From the NCBI GenBank assembly GCA_009760855.2, contig WPIO01000062.1, forward strand, positions 1,958,001 through 2,022,000: 64,000 nucleotides of DNA. The letters run 5' to 3'. The stretch comes from Cristatella mucedo. Its lineage: Eukaryota; Bryozoa; Phylactolaemata; Cristatellidae. Within the stretch, counting starts at the first letter, position 1. Each line of letters starts with the position of its first letter. A program made the position numbers and the translations under genes. This document shows, one piece after another, positions 14,101 to 25,856 of the stretch. The notes under the pieces were generated by a model that was given only the letters and a program-made list of their open reading frames with translations, made no database searches and was not told where the DNA came from.

Positions 14101-17100
14101 GGATTGTAAACCACATATGGGATGCATACGTGCTTGCGATGTGTTCCTTGGCCTCAAATAACAAAACGCGGTTTTCGTATGCCAGAGAGATTGGTGTGTG
14201 AACGGACAAATAAGTAATTCATACTTGTGGGCTTACATGTATATGAAAATGAATATTGAGTCTTTTGCCTCTCCAATGTACTTTGCTGTGGATGCTTCAT
14301 TGACCATGTGGCATTCAAGAAACTGTTGGAAAGTGTGGTACTCATTCGAAGTCAACATATGTGTCTTTTAAGGTGTGGTCAATCGCAAGCATCAAATATG
14401 GCCAGCGGAGACCATATCCTAGCTTTTAGGCTCAACAGAGAGCATTTTATGTTCTTGCTGATGACCGCTGGCACGTTTCATACAAGTAAAATGCTTGCAA
14501 TCTGTCATGAACATGCTGCTTGCAAATACGTTTACTATATTCCACGTAATTTGCAGATGTACGGCATTTTAAGAAAACAATGGAAAGTCTTAGAATTTAT
14601 TATATGCATGTATAAGGGCTCTGCAATTATGCAAGGTCATTTGTTGCAAAGTGTAAGTGCATTGCACCAACTCGGGTGGGGGGGAATAGTAAAGTAAGAG
14701 AACGAATGTAAATGAACCAGGTGAAATGTGTCCAAGTACAATGGAGGCAATTACTTAGCATTTTCCCTTCTAGGTAGAGGCACAAGGAAATTACCAATGT
14801 AAGCGTTTATGAACAATTTTCTCTTTCGATAGGAACTGATTCTGATCAAGGAAGAGCTAATTGCACCGAATATGCTTTTGAATATTTCTTTAAAAATATA
14901 CAACAATTATGCCAATGGGGAATTTTTCAAATACCATTTCAGGTTTTAGGAAACAAATATTACTTAAGGATTACTTTTGCTTTAGAAAAATCTGCTTAAA
15001 ATTAAAAATAACAACGATATTTTATTTTTGAACCATTAGTCCTACAAATCCAATTATGAAATCCTTTGATGTTAAGCGGGTCTCCACTACTACTTGTTAA
15101 TATTAGTTATACAAATGTAGAGTTCGCTAAGTGATATAAATATATTTCAAGCATTTTAAATGGGTTGGAAAGGAATGATTCAAGTAAAAAAATGACAAAA
15201 CATTGGGTGCGGTCATGGGCCGCTCCTTTTCGGGCGACTTGTCTCTGTCCGCGGCTGCTGCCGAACACTAATAGCACGCTTTAGCACATAGAGGACAATT
15301 GACACGGACAAAACAGATGTTTTCTGGAACAGGTGAGTTTTATGCTCTGTTTTGAGTGCCAAGTCGCAAATCTCGTTTTGCCAGTCGTTAGCGATTTCTA
15401 GGCTTAGGAACTGAAGGCGCGCTCTCTAAAGGATTTGAGGTAAGTTAGTGGTTAGCTGAACGACTGTAGTCACAAGGACGGTTCAAAGTGCAAGTCGAAG
15501 CCTGCTGACTTATTATTTCAGATGGCTACGCCGCAGCGGCAAAGAGAGCTTAGAGGGCGACTGAAGAGCGAGGGACAAGAACTTGTTGATGTCGATCCCC
15601 GTTGAAGTCGATGGGTTGCTTGACCTGGATCCAGTGTAGGTCAGAGAGAACTGCTGTAATGTGGCGCTTTCGACCTCTGCCACAGTGAAACATATGCGCT
15701 GAGTGTTGCACCATCTGGAATAGTGTTCGAGCACAGGCAGAAAGACCTGCGTGGAGTGCTTTGTAGAAGTCAAAACAGGATGTCTCGAATGTATTGCCTA
15801 AGTGACAGTCATACCTTTATCTGACTGAGTGTGCTCGAATTCGCAGTATTATGTAGCTGAAAGTAGGCCGACTTGATTGTGGAGTTGGTGCGGTCATCTA
15901 GAAAAAGGTCACTCTGGAACACTTCACTCGGATTGAGTGAATAGGCTACAGGGGCCAAAATAGACCTAGCCCATTTTAGGGTTGAGTATTCCAGTTTCCA
16001 AGAGGCGCCAAGTTTGCCTAAAACATGTCAGGATTCAAGATATATTGTGTGTATGCTGTGCTTAACAGCCATCATCAATAGGCAGCATATACTTTTGTAA
16101 TTCGATGCATGTACTAATTGCGTTAGAGGTTTCCAAACTCAGAGTGGTTTGTCCAAACAAAAATTTCGCCAAGATTTTTCGAACAAAATAAGCTAAAAAG
16201 AGACAATGCAAGGTGTGGCCCATTTTGAGAGCAACCAACTACAGCAGCTGACGTAGCTCCTCTGCTCAGAGCCCACCCAAATTTGAGTAGCTTTGCATAT
16301 TTGACCAAGATGTTAACACTCCTAACCGAGCTTCTCCGAAAGCCACTTCTTTTCGATCATGGACCTGCCTATTGTGACCACAAACTTTGGAAGAAGCATT
16401 CGCTACAAGCTGTGCAGAGTTCATTACCTGGCGTCCTGAATACTTGTGTTATTCCTAAACCCGGAGCCCTCTGTAGAAATTTCAAGCGGTTGCAACTGAG
16501 TCATTTCAATATGGGATTCGATAACAGCTTCCAACTTCCGCTTTCATTTTAATAAAATACTCACGACGATGCATTTAAGCCAATGACTTCATTGTTCTAC
16601 TCTAATGTCAACTGGTCGCTGTGAGGAGCCATTCTAATGAGTCATTTGATTAAGCAATCGGAGATTGCATTGAATTAAGCAATCGGAGACCGATGGAAAT
16701 TCACTCAACGGTCGATTGTTTAGGTAGCTCTACAGTTTTTAAAGTTTACTTATTTTAGGCCGCATGTTCCAATACAGTAAGCAATTAAAAATAGAAATTC
16801 ACAACGAAGAATCGAAACATGGATGATAAATCATTTCACCAATGAAATATTTAAATTTTGAAGAGAAGAAAGGCTGACGGAGAGAGGGTTGTATCTCAGA
16901 AACTCAGCAAGTGCAAAAAGAATCATTACAGATTAGGCTCGGGGTCAGTTGGAAAATCTTGGAGATCGTTTGCAGAAACTACGGAAGCAAATGGATACAC
17001 TCCCCCGAGTGCGTATAAATATGAGTGAAGTGTAGCCCCGGGTAGAAATTAAATAATAATAACAGTAACACTATTGATGTAGCACTCTCAGAGAACTTAG

Positions 17101-20100
17101 TCCCTTTCTAGGAACTTTCCATTTGCTGTAAAGGAAGCACGATCTAATGGTTAACGGTATAATGCTGAGTAGACTCTTACGCTGACCCACAAGGCCCGCC
17201 ACGGCTTGGCTCCTTCGTACCTAGCTGAACTGCTGCATCAGTTTCAGCCTGTTCGCGCCCTCAGGTCCTGTGTGGACAATAAATTAGCTGTCCCATTCCT
17301 CCGCTTAAAGACAGTTGGCGACAGAAGCTTTAGCTCTGCAGGTCCTAGACTGTGGAACTCGCTTCCACAATTCTTACGCAACGACATCTACTCTCCAACT
17401 GCCGACTATGGCACATCTTTTTCAGCGGTCCTGAACTGCTACTTCTATGCTACTCACTACCTCAACTGCTCTCCTAACTCTGCTATGCTTCCCACTTTCT
17501 CTCTGTTGCGTGAGACTAAGTCTGTTGGCTACCGAATGCGTACCGAAAGCCGCTTAGGCTGTGAGTGCGCTATACAAAACTCTCCTGCGTAACACCCACA
17601 TGGTCTTTATGACTTTGTGGAGTTACTGACGGAGATACATTACATTACATTACAACAAGAATAACATGGTTAGGGGTGACATGCACAGGGTCAGCTTGCA
17701 AGTATGGTTAGTGGCAACATGCAATGTCAGCACGCATAAGTACATAAAGGACGAATTTACAACCTGCTCCCATAGCCAAGGCGTAGAACCCAGCCAGCGC
17801 CCTGGTTTGGCTCAGGGGTAAGATGCTTGCCTTTAACGAGCTAGGTCGTGGGATCGAGCCCTGAAGTAAATGTAAAGCACCTGAATAGATTAAACTCTCT
17901 TGGGGCTGTGCAAATGAATTAGATACACTTTTTAACTCACGGATAGGCTCTTTCTAGCTCGGGAAGATAAAGAGGTCTCCCATTATTTCCCCCTTAGCAT
18001 ACCCGTGGGAAAGAAGTAAGTGGCTCTTTTTTGTGCAACCAACTGAAGGAATGACGAGGATCCTAACACAGACTGACTTAGTTTGTGCTTTACACATAAG
18101 CATAAAGCCAATAGCAAAGGCGACAGCAAAAATTAAGCGTCACTGCATGCTGGTCGCGAGCACTCACTACAATTACTTAATTTTCTGTTACAGTGTGACT
18201 AACGCATACTATTTAAACCGGGGACTGAGAGAAAGAGGCGATTCGGGTCATTTAGAAAAAAAACTTGCGGGAGTACTGCTTTAGACTTGGTCGAAACAAC
18301 CGTACAACTCCAACACGGTCATTGGTGGTTCTAACATCTTTTATATGACCAAGACTGATTATTATGATCTATATTATTAATAGTAACCCCTGACGACTAC
18401 TATTATTATTAATAGAATCGCCAGAATACAATACATATTCTTTTATGATCTTTTTTGGATTTTGGACGAAATTTGTTACGCTAAGGTCAACAGTTTGAAT
18501 TACTTTTCGAAAATCCAATATCTGTGGTTTCTCCTCAAAAGCTCACGATATCTGAATGTGTAACCTTGACCATCTTCTAAGAATAATAATAAAAACAGGT
18601 CTTGTGTCCAGCTCATAAAGAGAACGTATTCTCTATTCAAGTGTTTTAGAGTTTACTGTAAGGGAAGCAATAACAAATAGTTAAAAAAGCAAGGTATCCT
18701 GTTCAGACAAACAAGCAAAAGCACATAGTGATCATAACCAGACGCAGCATGCAAAAATACCCAGAAGCACAAAAGACTCAGGGCCGCTGGTTAGCCTGAC
18801 CTCCAGTTACTGACGATCAATTATGCCCAGGTAGACAAAGAACGCAGGAAAAAAGCCAGGACCGCCGAGGCGCTATACAATAAGATGGTGTTGCTACCCT
18901 TAGTCAGGAAATGCACAGTTTCATTGCACACAGCCAAATAAAAGGACAACTCACTTGGACAGAGCAAAGGCGATGTTGAATAAGTCTTATGGCGAATTCT
19001 TCAAGTCGCTAGCTCGGTGATTATTAGCATTGCCATTTTGCTAGGTTTCAAACGAATAAATTTAGCTTACACATTTTGCATCGCTTATTAAATGATCCGA
19101 CCGATCCCTTATCTTGAGCGCATGCGAACTCTTATGCACCGAGGGAATAGGTTAAGAGGCCACACCCTCTTAAGAGACCACACCCTCTCTGAGCGTGGAC
19201 AGGGACCGGAGCGATTTTATTGGCTGCATAGAGCGAACCCTACCTCTCTTCGAGCATCCGGTTGTGGAATTTGCGACCGATGCCGTGCGCTTCTGCTGCT
19301 GCTGCTGCGGACAATAGAGCGTGTGGGCTCGGCGATGTACCCGAGTCGATGCCGCACGCGGGAACTACATGATATGAGACACTTTCCACGGTATGTACGC
19401 CGCTTTCCGCCGGTTGGTTTCACCGAGTGCTAAGCGTGCGTGCGCATCTCTGCGCATCTCTGTTGGTGGGATAGAGGAGCGGGCTGCTTCTTCTGCCTCC
19501 GCTTCCTTCCCCAGCCGCTTAGACGACAGCGTTGTCTGGTGCTGTTATTGATTGTAATTATTTTGAGGCCTTCGAATCTTCTCACGAGATCTCGTCGGGT
19601 GTGCTTACAGTAGGGACGTGCGCGGCCCACCTTCGCTGTCTGTGCAGTTTTGTTAGAATATCCCGCGTCGAGTCGTTGGCTCTTCTTTGGCCAAGCCTGC
19701 AACCATCTGTTTAGTCATTCTGGCCGTGGTCGCATACTTTTTTTACTAAGAAGCCCTGAATTGGAACAACGGTGCGCGCCGACGCTTTCTGGGACTTATC
19801 GAGCTCAAACCTTTGCGGTGTCCAATTTTGCGGAATTGTAAGCTTAGCGGTAGGCCGTGGCGAGTAACGGCGTAGCGCAGGATTCCTACCGTTCACAATT
19901 CAAAACTTGAAAGAAGTCCGATAAAAGGTTTTTTTCGAGAAATGCTACCTCTCACTGGACGATAATCTGCCGTTCGCCTTTAGCAGTCGCCGTCTTGCTT
20001 CCTTGGCATCTTGGGCTCTTCTGATGTCATCGTTTCCTTAAAAGTATTTCTGCATTGCACGGTGCGCCTAGGTCCGTTCGACAAAGAGCATGTATTTGAG

Positions 20101-22540
20101 AACGGTACCGCTTATTATAAGTCGTGGCGAACTCATTTTCCTTATTTTTTGGAGCCAGTGCCCGATGAGACTTCCGAACCACCTTGTAGTTCTCTGTTGA
20201 GGCCTTAGATGTATTGCTTGGGCCAAGCGCAAGCTAAATCCGTCACTTCTTCTTGGCTGTTTTGACGCAGCTAGTTTCATTTTTCAGTAAGCAATGCAGA
20301 TTTAATGCACTACCTTTTGAACCACGGGTTTTTACGATTAGCATTTTATCGAGTTTATTCTTGCACCATTGCAGCTCTGGTCTCATGGTTTGCATCACTG
20401 CGAGTCTCTACTTTGGCCAGAGACGATAAGGTTTTTTCCAGAAGAAATCGTGGGATTCCTGTTTTTGGGCAGCACTTAGTGTGTGACTATTGTGAGACGT
20501 CTATTGTTGATCCGTTGTTCTAATCTCAAGCAGTGCTCTGAGCTCGGCAAGTTTTGGTAAGACGTGAGCCTTAGTACTTGAGAGCTAGTTTAGGTATCAT
20601 GAGTGTAGGGTTCGGGTCAAGGCAGTTTCCCTGACCTTGGCAAGTAGGTAGGCTGCACTGGCTGCCACACTTTTCTCTGTAGGGACTTATGTGGGCTCAT
20701 TATTGTGCGGTGCCTTTAATTTTTCTGGCAGCTGGTAAAAGCTTCGCAATTCACTCTTGAACGATAAGCTGCCACTCCTTTGAAAGTTGTGCCCTACATT
20801 CCGTTGAACGTTTTGATAGCACACAGTTCTAGGTTCGTTCCTTGGTTGTTAGTTCCTGGTTCCTAGTCCTATAGAGTTTCGAAGTGATGCGTAAGGGTTT
20901 TCTGTGGTGATGCAGCTGGTTAGCTGGAGTCTGCACATGCTAGAGCATGTGCGGCTCTGTGTTCGTGCTTATGTGGCTGAGTGCTTGCGTTTCTGCTTAC
21001 CATCATCTGCTACAAGGGAATGCTGTCTTTAGTGCTAGATTGGTTGACATTAAGTAAACAGAATGTTTTGAACCCGCTTGAGGAGCATCAAGCCAACATA
21101 TAAGTGCTGGTAGCTGTGGTTAAAACACCTGCAAGTGCTACAATGAATGTACGATAGACGCATGTTGAGCTGCCTGTGATGTAGAGCTTAATAATATTAA
21201 TAATGACAATACAATTAAATATTAGTAAAGCAGCCCAAGATAACACAGTCTTTTTCTAGGTCCTTTGCTTGAAAGGAAACATGTCGAGTGGTTAGTGATA
21301 GCATGCGCAATTTTAACATGCATGAGTAGGCTAGTACAACTAACGTGGACGTTGTAAGTGCTGTGAGTAGCAGGTGGGTTGTTAGCTTTTTTCTTTAGAT
21401 GTCATCAAGTTTGGGAATGTCGAGACGTTAGCCGCTGATGAGTTCCATGCTTTGGGAGCATATAAACTGAAGGCAGAGCTTACCACAATTGCTATTTTTT
21501 CATCATGTTTTATGTAATCGGATTTCTTATTGTTGTACTAGTGACTCAAGTCATGCTACGGTTCATTTGCTGTCATATATTAATTGCCTAGAAAGAAATT
21601 TAGTTATCTCAGGGTGCTATACAAATGTCATTATTATTATTTTTATTACAACCCATCTTGCCAATATAGACCCTTGAACATTCTGGCATTGTCTGGCTCT
21701 GTCTGGTCTGGTTTTTGAACGCTCATTTATGTGTTGTGGGCTGTTATAGCCCAGGAGATAGGGTGCTTGCTCTTCACGACTGAGGTCATGGGTTCGAATC
21801 GTGCAGTGGGCAGTCTTATATTGCCAACTGCAAACTGTGGTGGGTGATAGGCAGTAAGCCTCGTCTACTGCTATATAAATGAGGCTGTCTAATCAGCTAG
21901 CCTTGAACTTGAACTTAATGCACGCAGCTTCAGTCTGTTTGGGCCTGTTGTGCCAGTTGGTGAGAATAAATAATAATTCTGCATCATTTGTGTAGCGCTC
22001 AAAGAGAACCCTGTCTCTATCCAGGCGCTTTTAAATACACCCAGGTGCAAAAAATCCTCGAAGTATAGCCGCTGCTGATGCAGCTGTAAATTCGCTGGGT
22101 AATAAGAAGGTTCTCTACAATGACAAGCACACTAAAGTTACCCGGAGCATGTGAAAATAGTTACTGACAGTCCAAAAACAGGCATATATGCTGCTGGCAT
22201 ATATTCGTTTAGTGTGCCGTCCCCCTCCCACTACGATTCTTAATGACCTCACTTGTCTAGCCGGGTACTCTGTTGCTGCAGCACCAGGGCAGAGTATTGG
22301 CCAATCGAGCACATTTTCCAGCTGTAGCTGCACAATTTGATTGAAAGTCACGCACGCGACTGACACTCGCTGGGAGAATCGTGTCCGTTTTTATCAGTAG
22401 AGCATCTCGCCGCAGTGGACATAGCAGGACCTAGTCTAATCAATTCACTGTTCTGTTGAGAGGTGGGAATGTTACAGTAGCTAAATGCACACTATGCAAG
22501 AGTCACTGGAGTTAGGGAGCGAAATCGATAACTGAGGAAA

Positions 22541-22571
<31 letters not shown>

Positions 22572-24773
22572 CAGTGTGTGCATGCCATGTGCTCGGCAAT
22601 GTCTAGCTGCCAGCAGTGCGGCAACCTCAAGCATTAAACTATGTGGGAAATTTTTGTTGAGCACTACCTTAAGCTGTCAGGATTTGCAGTTTCCTCCCAG
22701 GTCCAATTCGACAGCTCATTCTCTGCAGTCACAAAGGTAGGAGCACTTGGCTTCATGCAGCAGCAGCAGATACCAGAACCCACTCTCTGTAGCTGACCTG
22801 ATCCTTACTCTTTGTAGCCCTGACCTATGTGCAATTGACCCCTTGCAGTGCAGCCTTTAAGTGATGGCACGTCTGTTTGCTTCTGTTACTTAGTGGGGAT
22901 TGCAGGTAACTCGACTGCCTTGGATACCGTGGAATCGATCTCCTCTGTACATGACTGCACCCTGGGTGTAATGAAGTTGGCTTTTATCTCTTTCCTTGCG
23001 ACCTACTGCTATACTGGTGTTTACCCTGTATTCTATATTGCTATTGGCTTCATCAGGCAGGTCTAGTGGTCCTCTTATACTTGTAATTTGCTAGCGTGTT
23101 CGCGTGCAGCTTTGCAGGAATGGTGCTCACATTGTTTCTACAGCATGCAGCTGCCACCAAAGTGCTTGGGTGGCAGTACTGGTGGTGTGTGGTTTTGCAG
23201 GCCGAGCAGAGCAGCTAGCCGGGATGAAATGGGATCCTTCAGTGTCGGGGGGGGGGGGGAGGGAGCAAGTTTCTCCATCCATTTGCATCTACTGTTGAAA
23301 TTCATGACGATAGGATAGAGAAATTATAGGTAGATGTTATGCTTTCCTGCTGATCAGATGTTTTACTATCATAATTGACCTTTCATGCAGAACAGTATTG
23401 TAGTTGTGCAAAGAAGTATTGTGGGTGCTTGTGCACGGACATACTGTATCTAGAGCCAGAGTGGTTGGAAATGGCTAGCAAATGTAAAGAACACACTGCC
23501 GAATTACGTTGCCATGGGATTTCTAATGCTGTGCAGCAACTGAAGCTTGCATAGACAATGTTTGCAAAACCGTGCTGCCTTCTCAGGTGTTAATGTGCTT
23601 GCCTTTAACGACCGAGGTCAAAGTGCTCACCTTCACGACCAAGGTCATGGGGTCGAAGAAACTGTGAAGCACCTGGATATAGATTCAGTTCTCTTAGTGC
23701 GCTATGCAAATGAATTATATAGTTTCTTTCGATCGGAGGTTTGACGTGAAAATAGTAGTTGTAGTAGTAGTAGTACTAGGACTAGTAGCTTTTCATGACC
23801 TTAAGAAAGAACCCAGAAAAGGGAAATCTGCATTTTCTTTTTGTCAGCAGCGCAGAGACATATCACAACCAATTACCATTATAGCCGCCATTGAGGAGTA
23901 CCTCGAAATGAATTCTAAATTGTGCTTTTGATATTGCGAATCCAGCAAGCTGCCCCAATACAATTTTCGATTGGTCCGATGCTGTCGTTGCCAAATGTGT
24001 GCCTGGATGCTCGTGTTTGTCAGGCAATAGATTGGATATTACAGTACAACGGTAGCTCCGCGTGCTTGCCTGCCTGGCTGGTACTCGGTGATGATCGCTT
24101 TCGGCACCTTTTAGTGTGGACGTGCCTACTGGGCTCCCACCGGCGGATGTGCTCGGCTCTGCTGCCTAGTGCTGCAGCAGCCGAAGTGATCGTCTCAGTC
24201 GTTCCGTGCCTTTTCGGTGATGAAGCTGCAAACTTCGTTTATTCAATGTCTCCGTGCTTCGAAATGGCAGCCTTGTGCATTTGCAGAGTGCCAAGGACCG
24301 TGACTCTGAAGAAAGGCTCAAGCGGATTTGGCTTCAGCATCATTGGCGGGGAGAACGGGGACGGGATATATGTTTCGTTCATCGTCGCCGGCGGCGCTGC
24401 CGACCTGAGCGGCGAGCTGCGGCGCGGAGACTGCATCGTTGCCGTGAATGGCACTAGCCTGGCCAAGGCCAGCCACGATCAGGCGGCCGCGGCGCTGAAG
24501 AACTCGAGCGACGTCTCGGAGCTCGTTGTGCAGTACGACCCGGAGCGCTACAACGCGCTCGAGGCCAAGACTTACGAGCAGCTCGAGAAGCTGCCGAGCG
24601 TCCAGAGCGAGGGCGGCCAGCTGAAGACGGCTCAGAACAAGGCCTTTCACGTCAGGTGCCGTGCCGCGCTGGCTCTGCGAGCGCGCACTTCCCAGTGGCA
24701 TTCGCGGCGCTTGCAGAGAAACTCCGATCGGCGTTTGCTAGCGCCAAGACACGCACGCGTAGCACAGGAGGCC

Positions 24774-24823
<50 letters not shown>

Positions 24824-25766
24824 CTCCTGGTAGCCACGACGACGTAGTCGCTCAGCGTCTGGCTGCGTGCTCGCTGGTGCGCGCACGCAGCAAGAAGCTT
24901 TTTTGTGCTGTCTGTCCGGCTGTCTGGACGGCCCGTCGATTGTTCGGCATCTTCGAAGCAGCATGCAACGAGCGCTTTGCTACTTGGAACGTGCTTACTG
25001 TTCATCGTTCGTCGTATTGCGCAAATCGCTCACTTAGGCTGTGCTGGGCAAAGTCCGACTTGCTAGGGTGGCCGTCTTGATCCTCACTAGGTGGGATACT
25101 TGGGCGATTAGTCAAGAGAACCAACGGCCTGCCTGCTGGTTCTTAGGATCAGTCGCCGGTTGACAAATCGCTTTAGCACTAGTCAAGCTGTGCCATAGGC
25201 GAATAGTGTATAGCCACCAGCCTTGCTATGGCTTCCGAGGCTGGTGAGCTGCTGTTAGTACGGGAGGGCAGGTGCAGCCACCACAGGAAGCACCCAGCGC
25301 TCAGCGCCTGTGATGCAGAGTCTGCATCGGTGTGGAGGAGTCGGTGCAGGTACAAGGACTGCGCACGAGCAATGAGTCAAGTGGGTCAAGTTTTGGCCTG
25401 CCTTTGCCTTTCAGCACCGTCTCTGCTTGAGGTGCCAGCTCGTTTTCTGGAAATCTAGTGATTAGTAGTCTGTGCCCATTCGTTTACTAGTTTTTATTTT
25501 GTCTCTTGGTAAGAACTATCAAGTGGGCAGAATCGTAATCTCCGTCCAACTAAAAATCTTCTTTAGTTCACCGTAAATTCCACGGACCTTTTCCCTCTCA
25601 TGCTTTATGTCGCATGCAGCATCATTTGCGTATGTTCAATTGCCCATCCATAGTTATAGTGTGTTGCTTTGTATGATAACAGGTTGCTTCAGAGAGAAGA
25701 GAGAGAGAGGAGAGAGAGAGAGAGAGGAGAAAGGCTGAGAGAGACAGACAGAGAAGGAGAGGGCCC

Positions 25767-25856
<90 letters not shown>

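Noticed and set aside
21738-21800. A functional tRNA gene
   Set aside because: The B-box is good, but no cloverleaf with paired acceptor stem and anticodon arm is seen. The sequence is part of a SINE family.
23922-24288. N-terminal extension of the PDZ3 exon
   Set aside because: The frame is open, but a good acceptor precedes the conserved part and the upstream residues have no similarity to DLG.
24647-25005. Poly-Ser and poly-Ala minus-strand frames
   Set aside because: They come from the (CTG)n tract in the intron.
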